Below are positions 15,401-23,488 of a stretch of DNA of 39,083 nt, one piece after another. Source of the DNA: Solirubrobacterales bacterium (GTDB lineage: Bacteria; Actinomycetota; Thermoleophilia; Solirubrobacterales; Solirubrobacteraceae); the NCBI GenBank assembly GCA_003132505.1, contig PKXY01000017.1:5972-45054 (forward strand). The letters are read 5' to 3'. The notes below the pieces were generated by a model. It ran no database searches and was not told the DNA's origin. It saw only the letters and a program-made list of their open reading frames with translations. Numbering within the stretch: position 1 is the stretch's first letter; every line of letters begins with the position of its first letter. Both the position numbers and the translations under genes were made by a program.

Positions 15401-16969
15401 CGGTGGATTGGTGACCTGTGCGAAGAGCTGCTTGAAGTAGCTGAAGAGCGCCGGCGAGCCATCGGAAAGGACGGCGAGTGCGGTGTCGTTGCCCATCGAG
15501 CCGACCGGCTCCTCGCCGCCGAGGATCATCGCCGGGAGCACCTTGTTCAGGTCCTCACGGCTGTAGCCGAAGGCGAGCTGGAGCGAGCGCAGCGGCTCGT
15601 TCAGCGGCGCCGCCTCACTGCGCGGCAGTTGCTCGAAGCGGACCGTGTTCGCGTCGTACCAGGCGCCGTACGGCTGCTGCGTGGCGATCTCGTGCTTGAT
15701 CTCCGCGTCGGGGACGATGCGGCCCTGCTCGAGGTCGATCAGGAAGAGCTTCCCGGGCTGCAGGCGGCCGAGACACTCGATCTGCTCCGGCGGCGTCGGC
15801 AGCAGACCGGCCTCGGAGCCGAGCACAACGAGCCCGTCCTTGCGCAGGAGCCAGCGACCAGGGCGCAGGCCGTTGCGATCGAGCGTCGCGCCGATCACAC
15901 GGCCGTCTGTGAACGCCACCGCGGCGGGGCCGTCCCACGGCTCCATCAAGCAGGAGTGGTAGGCGTAGAAGCCGCCGACCTCGGCCGCGAGCTCGCCGTC
16001 GCGGTCGCGATAGGCCTCGGGGATCATCATCATCAGCGCGTGCGGCAGCGAACGCCCGGCGAGCGTCAGCAGCTCGAGGACGTTGTCGAGCGTCGCCGAG
16101 TCCGACTGACCGGGGCGCACCACCGGCAGGACCTTCTCGAGATCCTCGCCGAACAGCTCGGAGGCCAGCGTGCTCTCGCGAGCGCGCATCCAGTTGACGT
16201 TGCCCTGCAGCGTGTTGATCTCGCCGTTGTGGGCGATCATCCGGTAGGGATGCGCCAGCTCCCAGCTCGGAAACGTGTTGGTCGAGAAGCGTGAATGGAC
16301 GAGCGCCATCGCCGAGGCCATCCGCTCGTCTGCGAGGTCGGTGTAGAAGCGCGCGAGCTGGTAGCTGATCAGCATGCCCTTGTAGACGAGCGTGCGCGAG
16401 GAGAGGCTCGAGATGTAGAAGCCCGGGCCGGCGGAGCTCTCGGCGACCCGGCGAATCACGTACAGCTTGCGCTCAAAGGCGTCCTGATCGTCGCTGTGCT
16501 TGGGCCCGGCGCCAACGAACAGCTGGAGGATCGTCGGCCGCGAGGCACGAGCCGTCGCACCGACGGCGCGCTCGTCGACCGGCACCTCGCGCCAGCCGAG
16601 AACGATCTGGCCCTCGTCTGCGACGGTACGCTCGAGCATCGCCATCAGCTCGGAGCGCTCGACGGGATCGTTGGGCAGGAAGCACATCCCGACGCCGTAG
16701 CGCCCGCCCTGCGGTAGCTGGAAGTCGACGACGGCGCGCAGGAACGCGTCGGGCATCTGGATCAGGATGCCGGCGCCGTCACCGGTCTCCGGATCGGCGC
16801 CCGCGGCACCGCGATGTTCGAGGTTCTCAAGCGCCTCGATCGCCAGGCGGAGGACGTCGTTGCCAGGCTCGTTGCTCAGGCGCGCGACGACGGCGACGCC
16901 GCAGGCGTCGTGCTCGTAGCGGGGGTCGTAGAGGCCATCGGCCTGCTGTGGCTGGCTCGTCCTGGTCAT
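12464..16969 (-). CDS. gltB: Glutamate synthase large subunit
   Basis: The 1501-residue product has the full glutamate synthase order: class II glutamine amidotransferase (about 23-430), central domain, FMN-binding synthase barrel (about 800-1180) and the C-terminal GXGXG beta-helix (about 1250-1480). The N-terminal nucleophile is Cys23 in YEHDACGVAVVARL, so a 22-residue propeptide must be removed. The 3Fe-4S cluster motif is CIMMRACHLNTCPVG (C-x5-C-x4-C). The glutaminase motifs GEINTLQGN and HSRFSTNTFPSW are present. The frame extends to 17098, but ATG 16969 gives the expected propeptide length. The candidate promoter and a palindrome lie in the 149 bp upstream space. Confidence 0.96.
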   Translation of the reverse strand: MTRTSQPQQADGLYDPRYEHDACGVAVVARLSNEPGNDVLRLAIEALENLEHRGAAGADPETGDGAGILIQMPDAFLRAVVDFQLPQGGRYGVGMCFLPNDPVERSELMAMLERTVADEGQIVLGWREVPVDERAVGATARASRPTILQLFVGAGPKHSDDQDAFERKLYVIRRVAESSAGPGFYISSLSSRTLVYKGMLISYQLARFYTDLADERMASAMALVHSRFSTNTFPSWELAHPYRMIAHNGEINTLQGNVNWMRARESTLASELFGEDLEKVLPVVRPGQSDSATLDNVLELLTLAGRSLPHALMMMIPEAYRDRDGELAAEVGGFYAYHSCLMEPWDGPAAVAFTDGRVIGATLDRNGLRPGRWLLRKDGLVVLGSEAGLLPTPPEQIECLGRLQPGKLFLIDLEQGRIVPDAEIKHEIATQQPYGAWYDANTVRFEQLPRSEAAPLNEPLRSLQLAFGYSREDLNKVLPAMILGGEEPVGSMGNDTALAVLSDGSPALFSYFKQLFAQVTNPPIDPIRESIVMSISAGLGAERNLLSETPEHAHQMTLDQPILRNRELEALRTVSHDVFHARTVDITWPVAEGADAMEAALQRVCEEAQAAIAENINILILSDRAVGRERAPIPSLLAVAAVHHHLVREGTRLRTGLVIESGEPREVHHIATLIGYGASVVNPYVMFETVGELVDEGWVSHPHGGRIDRDEAEDLVRKSIGKSLLKTISKMGISTVQSYCGAQIFEAVGLSRTVIERYFTGTASRIGGVGLGVLAREALARHARAYPVAVGLSPLPVGGRYAWRRDGERHMWNPDTIALLQQSVRHGGEESYAEYARLVNEDATRRATLRGLLEIRSDQRPVPIEEVEPWTEIVKRFATGAMSLGSLSREAHENLAIAMNEIGGKSNTGEGGEDPERFTDNRRSKIKQVASGRFGVTIEYLVNADELQIKMAQGAKPGEGGQLPGIKVDEYIGRIRHSTPGVGLISPPPHHDIYSIEDLKQLIYDLRCANDSARISVKLVAEVGVGTVAAGVAKANADHVLISGHDGGTGASPLSSIFSSGIPWEIGLAETQQTLLRNDLRSRIYVQTDGQLKTGRDVAIAAMLGADEMGFSTAPLIATGCIMMRACHLNTCPVGIATQDPELRKRFAGTPEHVINFFHFVAEEVREILASLGLRSMADLVGRADLLEPSRAIEHWKVRGIDLTALLAVPQMPPGTPLRRICAQAPVLDDALDWGLIKDAHEVIEHGGRISLARPVLNVNRCVGGLLSSAIARRHGAAGLEEGSISVRFRGSAGQSFGAWLAPGVSFTLDGEANDYTGKGLSGGTVVVRPPATAAYVAENNVIVGNTVLYGATSGQAFFRGLAGERFAVRNSGACAVVEGVGDHGCEYMTGGRVVVLGATGRNFAAGMSGGVAYVLDEIGDFATRRANTATVGFEPIDEGDEIELRELIDQHHARTGSAVAERILADWDASMQHFVKVMPNDYRRVLNEQAAQAGVLVEAR

Positions 16970-16990
16970 CTGCAAGTCCCGACGTCGGCG

Positions 16991-17004
16991 GCCCCGATCG
17001 GGGC
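16991..17004. promoter_or_regulatory. Perfect palindrome in the gltB leader
   Basis: GCCCCGATCGGGGC is a 14 bp perfect palindrome between the likely transcription start (about 17024) and the gltB ATG. It could be an operator or a small leader hairpin. Its role is inferred from position only. Confidence 0.3.
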
Positions 17005-17030
17005 AAACGGGCACCTTGAGGCGGGCGCAA

Positions 17031-17036
17031 ATCCTA
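17031..17036 (-). promoter_or_regulatory. Candidate extended -10 of gltB
   Basis: Minus-strand TGCTAGGAT contains TGn plus TAGGAT (four of six consensus bases). It would give a leader of about 55 bases. The -35 region is poor, consistent with an extended -10 promoter, but support is limited. Confidence 0.35.
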
Positions 17037-17118
17037 GCATTTGAGGGGGTTTTCGAACACCGCCGCGCACGGATCTGAAGGCGCGGCCGGGCGACCATTC
17101 AGGCGCGCTCGTTGAGCG

Positions 17119-20100
17119 TCAGCGATTGCTCTGCAGCGGCGCCGCGGACGTGGCCGCGGGCAACTCGCGGAGCGTCAGCGATTCGTCGTAGGAGCACAGG
17201 CGAAGGCGGCCGGGACAGGTCGCACAGCGCTGGCGCCCGGGAAGCGGCGTGACCTCGAAGCGCCCGGCGCGCAGCGGCTCGAGCCGCTCGCGAAGCGCAG
17301 CCTCGAGCGGCTCGCGCCGCGCGGCGAGATAGGTGCTCGTGACCGGCTCGAGCGGCGCTCGCAGAAAGCAGTAAGCGACCTCGACGCGTTCAGCGCCCGA
17401 GCAGAGGCCTGCCAACGCGTAGATGAGGCGCTGCAGGCCATAGTCACGCTCGATGTGCGCCGCGAGGTCCTCGCCTTGGCTGAGGGCGTCGGTCTTGTAG
17501 TCGACGATCAGCAGCCTGCCGTCAGCTTCGATGCCGCAGGCGTCGATCACTCCCCGGATCAGCTCGCCGTCGTGCGCGAACGCGAACGGCTCCTCATGGC
17601 GCACCGCGCGCGCCCCTGCGAGCCTGGCGCAGAGCGGGCTGCTCGCAAACGCGTCGGCGAGCGCGACGATCTCAGCGCCCTCGGCCGGCGCCAGAGTGAT
17701 TCCCGCATTGGCCGCATCGCCGACAACCCGCGCCGGATCGAGCGGCTGCGGGTCCGCGAAATCGAGTCGCTCGAGCAGCTCGTGGACGAGGATGCCGCGA
17801 GGCGCAGCAGCGATCCCGACCGCGGCTGGCGGCGGCGGATCGATGTCCGCCAGCGCCAGCACGCGCTGCAGGTAGTAGCGGTAGCCGCAGCGCTCGAAGT
17901 CGGCGAGCGCCGTGTAGGAGTGGCGCAGCTCACTGACAGGCGCCGGCCCCGGCGGCGGCGGCGCGAGGGCAAGCGGCCGCGCAGGTTCGGCGTCGGCGGT
18001 CGGGCGGGGCCCGGCGAGCAGCGCCACGGCGCGAGTCGAGTCGCAGAGCGTCAGCCGCACCGGCAGGCGGTCGGCGCCCGGGACAACGTCGTCGGCCGGC
18101 CCGTCGGCCTCCAGGCGGTCGGCGAGATCGGGGACGAGCGCCGGTGCCAGCCAGCTGATCGCGCATGTCTCGTTGGCCGGCCAGCTCGCGAAGCGCGCAG
18201 CGCCGCTGAGGATCAGCCGCTCGCGAGCCCGGGTCATCGCGACGTAGTAGATCCGCTGCTCCTCGGCGGCCTCAGCTGCGCGGCGCTCGGCGCGCAGCTC
18301 CGCGAAATCGAGCGTGTCGTGGTAGGTGCGCTCGATGTTCGGCAGGCGCAGACCGACCCGTGCGCCGTCGGTCAGGAGCCGCTCCTGGTTGGAGTTTGGA
18401 CGGTGCCCGAGGTCGGCGAGGACGACGACCGGGAATTCGAGTCCCTTCGCCCGATGGATCGTCATCAGGCGGACGGCATCGCCAACGGGCGGCGGGGCCT
18501 CCGGCTCTCGTACGGCTCCAAGTCGACCGGCGCTGAGCGCGTCGGCGAAGCGCCGCAGGTCGCGGCCATCGCGATGCTCGAACTCTCGCGCGAGGCGGGC
18601 CAGCTTGCGGACGTTGGCGATCCGTCGCTCGGGCGAGGGAAGCTGGGCCAGGTAGAGGTCGTAGCCGTGGTCGCGGACCGCCGCGGCGACAACCGCATGG
18701 AGTGACTGCTGATGCGACGCGGCGCGCGCCGCGTCGAAGCGCCCCGAGAAGTCGATCAGACGCGGATCGCGGGCGCCGTCCAGTGCCGCCCAAACGGTCG
18801 TGTCAGAGCCCCGCGCCACGTTTGCCAGGTCGACGAGCGCGTCAGAGTCGGCGCCGCACAGCGGCGAGGCGAGGACCCCGTAAAGCGCGAGCTCATCGAG
18901 CGGGTTGGCGAGCGCCTGCACGTAGGCGGCTATGTCGGAGACCTCTGGACGCTCGAAGAAGCCGTCGCCTGCGCTCGTCAGCGTCGCGTAGCCGCGGTCG
19001 CGGATCGCGGTCTCGTAGACGTCGACTGCGCTCGCGGCGCGCGTCAGGACGACGATCTCAGAGGGATCCGCCTCGCCAGCTTGGACGATCTCGTCAATTC
19101 GCGCCGCCAGCAGGCGGGCTTCAGCGCGCCGCCAGAGCGGCGCCGGCGCAAGCTCCCGGCCGAGCAGCTCCTCGTGTTCCTGCCAGCCGTCGCTGTCACT
19201 CAGCAGCAGCTCGAGCGGCGCTCCGCCCGCGGCATCGATACGCCCGGCGCGCAGCGGCACGAAGCTCGGGCTGAAGCGCGGGGCAAAGACCGCGTTGACC
19301 GCATCGAGGACAGAGTCGCGCGAGCGGTAGTTCGCGGACAGCACGAGCGCTTTGCCCGTCGCCTCGAGCGCCGCGAATCGGTCGCGGAAGATCGCGACGT
19401 CGGCGTGGCGGAACGCGTAGATCGACTGGAAGGCGTCACCGACCGTGAACAGGTTCTCGCGGTCGAGTAGCGCGAGGAGCTCCATCTGGCGGGGGTTTGT
19501 GTCCTGGAGCTCGTCGACCATCACGCGCTCGAAGCGCTCGCGCCAGGAGCGCGCTACATCAGCCTGGTCGCGCAGCAGCGCGACCGCGCGCAGTTCGAGG
19601 TCGTCGAAATCGGCGCCGCCGCGCGCGGCCTTGAGCGCTGCAAATCGCTCGCCGAACTCGCGCAGCAGCTGGTCGAGCAGCGGCACCGCAGCGATCGCCA
19701 GCTCGTCGGCGAGGACTTCTTCGTAGTCGCTCCGCGCAGCTTCGTAGGCCTCCACGGTCGCGGTCTCAAACGCAGCCCCCCGGCGCACGAGCGCCACGCC
19801 GGTTATCGCGGCCGGCGCTGTGGGTACTCCGCTCTCAAGCAACTCGCGACAGCGTTCGAGTCGATCGAGCGACTGCTCGATGCTGGCCGTCCTCGCCGCC
19901 TCGCCAAGCTCCGCGGCGACGCGGTCGCGCGCCGCGGCGAAGCGCTGCCGGATCGCGCTGAGCTCAACCCGCGCGGTGGGTTCGGGAAGGCGCGGAGCGA
20001 GCTCGCCGCGACTGCGTCGTGCCTCGTAGACGCCGACGATCGAGCTCTGCAGTGAGTCGGTCCCGAACGTCGCGGCCAGATCCAGCGCCCCGTCGCGCTG

Positions 20101-20523
20101 GAGCCAGTTCGCGAGCGCGAGCTGAAAAGCCCGCTCGCGGAGCGCCGCCGTCTCGCCGTCATCGAGCACCGTGAAGCCGGGCACGAGACCCGCCAGCAGC
20201 GGATGCGAGCGCAGGAGCCGGCCGGCAAAGCCGTGAAAGGTCGAGATGAACGACGCGGCCGCCTCGCCCGCACCGTCGCGGCGCCCCTCGGCGACCAGGC
20301 GCTCACGGACGCGTCGACGCAGCTCAGCGGCGGCGCGCTCGGTGAAGGTGATCGCGAGGATCCGTGCCGGAGCAACGCCATCCTCGATGACGGAGCGCAC
20401 GAAGCGCTCGACGAGGACGCTCGTCTTGCCGCTGCCGGCGTTCGCCGCGAGCGCGAGGGCGCTCTCGCGGAGCACGATCGCGCTCAGTTGCTCGTCGCTG
20501 AAGCGGGCCGGGGGCGAGCTCAA
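17119..20523 (-). CDS. addA: AddA-type UvrD/Rep helicase-nuclease
   Basis: The 1134-residue product is a superfamily 1A helicase fused to a PD-(D/E)XK nuclease, acting with AddB on double-strand DNA ends to generate recombinogenic 3' tails. Motif I is ANAGSGKT (27-34), motif Ia ILAITFTERAAAELRRR, motif II MVDELQDTNPRQ, and motif VI near YYVAMTRARERLIL. The nuclease core has Asp994, Asp1008 and Lys1010 (IVDYKTD). Unusually for AddA, four cysteines are arranged like the iron-sulfur set of AddB-type nucleases: Cys879 in FERCGYRYYLQ and Cys1100, Cys1103 and Cys1110 in CATCPGRLRLC. The start is TTG 20523, sharing TTGA with the addB stop, so translation is coupled. AdnB-like naming would also be defensible. 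Confidence 0.88.
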   Translation of the reverse strand: MSSPPARFSDEQLSAIVLRESALALAANAGSGKTSVLVERFVRSVIEDGVAPARILAITFTERAAAELRRRVRERLVAEGRRDGAGEAAASFISTFHGFAGRLLRSHPLLAGLVPGFTVLDDGETAALRERAFQLALANWLQRDGALDLAATFGTDSLQSSIVGVYEARRSRGELAPRLPEPTARVELSAIRQRFAAARDRVAAELGEAARTASIEQSLDRLERCRELLESGVPTAPAAITGVALVRRGAAFETATVEAYEAARSDYEEVLADELAIAAVPLLDQLLREFGERFAALKAARGGADFDDLELRAVALLRDQADVARSWRERFERVMVDELQDTNPRQMELLALLDRENLFTVGDAFQSIYAFRHADVAIFRDRFAALEATGKALVLSANYRSRDSVLDAVNAVFAPRFSPSFVPLRAGRIDAAGGAPLELLLSDSDGWQEHEELLGRELAPAPLWRRAEARLLAARIDEIVQAGEADPSEIVVLTRAASAVDVYETAIRDRGYATLTSAGDGFFERPEVSDIAAYVQALANPLDELALYGVLASPLCGADSDALVDLANVARGSDTTVWAALDGARDPRLIDFSGRFDAARAASHQQSLHAVVAAAVRDHGYDLYLAQLPSPERRIANVRKLARLAREFEHRDGRDLRRFADALSAGRLGAVREPEAPPPVGDAVRLMTIHRAKGLEFPVVVLADLGHRPNSNQERLLTDGARVGLRLPNIERTYHDTLDFAELRAERRAAEAAEEQRIYYVAMTRARERLILSGAARFASWPANETCAISWLAPALVPDLADRLEADGPADDVVPGADRLPVRLTLCDSTRAVALLAGPRPTADAEPARPLALAPPPPGPAPVSELRHSYTALADFERCGYRYYLQRVLALADIDPPPPAAVGIAAAPRGILVHELLERLDFADPQPLDPARVVGDAANAGITLAPAEGAEIVALADAFASSPLCARLAGARAVRHEEPFAFAHDGELIRGVIDACGIEADGRLLIVDYKTDALSQGEDLAAHIERDYGLQRLIYALAGLCSGAERVEVAYCFLRAPLEPVTSTYLAARREPLEAALRERLEPLRAGRFEVTPLPGRQRCATCPGRLRLCSYDESLTLRELPAATSAAPLQSNR

Positions 20524-23423
20524 GCGCCCTCGCAGCGACAGATCGTGGGAAACAGGCAGCCGCCGTCGCTCACGCAGCTGGTCGGGCGGGGCTCGAGCGC
20601 TCCGCGCTCCAGCTCGGCGGCGATCACGAGCGCGGCGGCGAGCCGTTGCTCGATCAGCTCCGCCAGTGCGCCTGCGTCAACGCGGTCCCTCGACGACGGC
20701 TCGGGCGCCGGCGGCTCGATGTCGTCGCGGATCACGCCGCGCGGCTGCAGCTCGCTCGCGCGGAGCGGCTGATAGAGGCCGCCGACCGCTTCGACGCCGA
20801 GCAGCTGCTCGGCTGCGCGCATGTAGAGCGCCGGCTGCAGCTTGTGCTCGTCCTCCCACGACCGCCAGCCGGCCGTGTCTCGGCCCGTCTTGTAATCGAC
20901 GACGATCGCGGTCCGTGCGATCGGATCGACATCGACGCGGTCGATCCGCCCGCACAAGGTGAGGCCGGCCGCCAGCTCGACCGCCGGCAACTCGGCGTCC
21001 TCGAGCCCGAAGGCGAGCTCGATCGCGGCCGGCTCGTAGCGGGAAGAGCCGGCCGCGGCGAGCGACAGGTAGCGCTCGAGATCCAGGCGCAGCCGGCGCC
21101 GTTCGGCAACATCGATTGCAGCGACCGGCGACAGCGGCGTGGCCCCCAGCTCGAGCGCGTCGTCGAGCAATGCGACGGCGAGCGGCAGTGTCTCGACGTC
21201 GAGTCGCGTGCTGGCGTTCGCTGCGCCGAGGCCTTCAAAGACAGTCGCGAGCACCCGATGCGCCTCCCCCCCGCGAACCATCCAGATCGAGTCCGCCGCC
21301 AGCTCCTTTGCCCGCAGGCCATGCTGGACAAGCCAGGAGACGGGGCAGCGCGACCAGCGCTCGAGCCCTGACGCCGAGTGCGCAGCACGGGCGCGTAGCG
21401 CCGCGAGACGGTCGGGCGCTGTGAGCGGGGCAATCGGGACGGCCTTTCGGCGCGGGTCGTTGAGCAGCTGTGCGAGCCGGCGCAACTCACCGGGAACCGG
21501 ATCCGCGCTCTCCCAGGCGAGCGATCCCGACGCGCGCGTACGCCGCTCGTCGAGTAGGCGCCCGTCGAAGCAGTCGCAGAGGTCGGCCACGAACAGCGAG
21601 GCGAGAACGGGTTCGCCGGCGTCACCGGCCGCATGCCAGCTGAGATGCAGCCGCGCGGTCGGGCGCGAGCAGAGCGCGTAGAAGAGATAGCGCTCGGCGG
21701 CGAGCTGGTCCACCGGGCCCGCTAGCACCAGGCCGCTTGACTGTGCGAGCTCGGCACGCTCCGAGGCACCGAGCAGCGGAGGCTCGCGGACGGCCGCCGG
21801 AAACACTCCGTCCTGCAGCGACGCGATGAAGAGCGCGCGCACCCGTCGAGCGCGCAGCGAGAGCGCGTCGCAGATCGCGACTGCATCGGAGTCACCGGCG
21901 CCCGGGAGCTCGACCGCCGTCTGCTCCAGCGAGCGCGCCACGCCCGCGAGACCGCCGAGCAGTCTGGGCTCCGAGCTAGCCAGCTCCCGGAGCTCGCCGA
22001 GCGAGCGCCGAGCGGCCCTGGCAGCCGCGGCCTCCCACGGATCGAGCAGGGCTGCAGCCCGCTGCCACGGCGTGACGAGCAGGGCCTCGAGCTCATCTTC
22101 GATCGCGTCGAGCAGCGCCATGCCGCCGCTGCGAGCCGCCCGCTCGATCGCCGTGAGCCGTTCGAGCTTCCCGTGCCGGCGCTCCCAGCGCTCGCGAGCA
22201 GCCGCCAGCGTGCCGATTCCGTCGCGGCGCAACCGTGCCTCGAAGTCCTCGACGGCACCGTCCCGCGCAACGACGCCGGGGACGCGCAGCCACGCCACCA
22301 GATCGACCGGCTCGCCCTCGGCCGCGACGCAGCGAAGCAGAGCCAGCAGTCCGCCGCCGATCGTGCTCGCGCCGAGGCCGTCGCGCCGGGCGCGGGTGAC
22401 CGGGATGGAGAACGCTCCCAGCACGTCGGCGAGCGCTTCGACCATCGCGCCATCGGCGCGCGTCACGACCGCGATGTCGCGAGCTGTAAAACCGTCGGCC
22501 AGGAGCTTCCGGATCTCGAGCGCTATGAGCTCGGCCTCGGCCCGCTCGTCCCCGCCCTCGAGCAGCCGCACAGCGCCATCTGCAGGCGCCGGCGCCGAGG
22601 GCTCGAATAGTGCTCGTTCGAGGTGGTGCAGCGCCGGATCCTCGTAGTAGGTCGGCTGCGCATCGAGCTCGACGACCTCGTCGGCGCCCGGACGGAGCGT
22701 CTCGAGCGTCCCGGCTCGCCCGGCGAGCGCGACGCGCCCCGGCTCGCCCGGCAGCGAGATGACGACCGTGGCGCCTGCGCTGTGGGCGAGCGTCTCGACC
22801 GCGTCGAGCTGGAGCGGTTCGAGATCGTCAAAGCCGTAGCAGAAGACCGGCGTTTCGCCCCAAAGCTCCGGGTCGAGCGCGATAGCGTCGAGCGCGTGCA
22901 CCGCGTGGAGCTCGCTGTCGAGCCGGCCGAGCCGCTCGAGCCGGCGGCGGTACTCGGCGTAGAGCAGCGCCAGATCATCGACATAAGCGCGCCGGCGGCT
23001 GCGCTCACCCGCCCAGGCGCGCATCGCAGCGGTGAAGCGCGACGGTCCGACCCGTCGCGCCTCGAGCTCGGAGACAAAGTGCCCGAGCGAGGTCGCAAAG
23101 GATGGCGAGCGGGCTGCGTCGGCGAGCGCGCCGAGGCGCGCGCTTCCCACGACCGCCGCGATCAGCGCCGCGCGGGCGTGCGCACCGAGCGGCCGCTCGG
23201 TGATCCCGCCCCGCGCTGCGATCTCGCGCATCAGTCCGCCGAACGGCTCGACACGGACCCCGAGCACGACGCCGGACTCGGCCAGCTCGCGGCGATAGTG
23301 CTCGGCGTCGGCAGCTCGCGGGACGACGAGAATCGGCGAGCCCGGCAGGGCCGCACGGTAGCGCTCGAGGACAACCTGAGCCTTGGCGGAGTTGGCGGGA
23401 CCGGTTACGAGCGTCAGCGGCAT
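20520..23423 (-). CDS. addB: AddB-type nuclease subunit with degenerate helicase domain
   Basis: The 967-residue product fits the partner subunit of the AddAB helicase-nuclease. The P-loop is degenerate (GPANSAKA, residues 8-15, lacking the GK-S/T), so this motor is probably inactive, as in AddB. Helicase-like segments remain, for example LFIASLQDGVFPAAVREPPLL and ERYLFYALCSRPTARL. The C-terminal PD-(D/E)XK nuclease has Asp828 (GRIDRVDV), Asp843 and Lys845 (VVDYKTGRD). Cysteines that may bind a 4Fe-4S cluster are Cys693 in SRCPVSWLVQHGL and a C-terminal group of four (Cys950, 956, 962, 964), one more than needed. ATG 23423 has GGAG five bases upstream. Addition to addA by overlap and to topB by a 65 bp gap indicates one transcription unit. 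Confidence 0.85.
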   Translation of the reverse strand: MPLTLVTGPANSAKAQVVLERYRAALPGSPILVVPRAADAEHYRRELAESGVVLGVRVEPFGGLMREIAARGGITERPLGAHARAALIAAVVGSARLGALADAARSPSFATSLGHFVSELEARRVGPSRFTAAMRAWAGERSRRRAYVDDLALLYAEYRRRLERLGRLDSELHAVHALDAIALDPELWGETPVFCYGFDDLEPLQLDAVETLAHSAGATVVISLPGEPGRVALAGRAGTLETLRPGADEVVELDAQPTYYEDPALHHLERALFEPSAPAPADGAVRLLEGGDERAEAELIALEIRKLLADGFTARDIAVVTRADGAMVEALADVLGAFSIPVTRARRDGLGASTIGGGLLALLRCVAAEGEPVDLVAWLRVPGVVARDGAVEDFEARLRRDGIGTLAAARERWERRHGKLERLTAIERAARSGGMALLDAIEDELEALLVTPWQRAAALLDPWEAAAARAARRSLGELRELASSEPRLLGGLAGVARSLEQTAVELPGAGDSDAVAICDALSLRARRVRALFIASLQDGVFPAAVREPPLLGASERAELAQSSGLVLAGPVDQLAAERYLFYALCSRPTARLHLSWHAAGDAGEPVLASLFVADLCDCFDGRLLDERRTRASGSLAWESADPVPGELRRLAQLLNDPRRKAVPIAPLTAPDRLAALRARAAHSASGLERWSRCPVSWLVQHGLRAKELAADSIWMVRGGEAHRVLATVFEGLGAANASTRLDVETLPLAVALLDDALELGATPLSPVAAIDVAERRRLRLDLERYLSLAAAGSSRYEPAAIELAFGLEDAELPAVELAAGLTLCGRIDRVDVDPIARTAIVVDYKTGRDTAGWRSWEDEHKLQPALYMRAAEQLLGVEAVGGLYQPLRASELQPRGVIRDDIEPPAPEPSSRDRVDAGALAELIEQRLAAALVIAAELERGALEPRPTSCVSDGGCLFPTICRCEGA

Positions 23424-23488
23424 CGGCGCTCCATGGTGGCGCAGCGCGGGGACGGCTGTTCAGGAGCGCGCGGGGGCGGCTTGCGCGG

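Noticed and set aside
14861..16294. Plus-strand open frame of 477 codons
   Set aside because: It lies wholly antisense to gltB and has no domain-like pattern.
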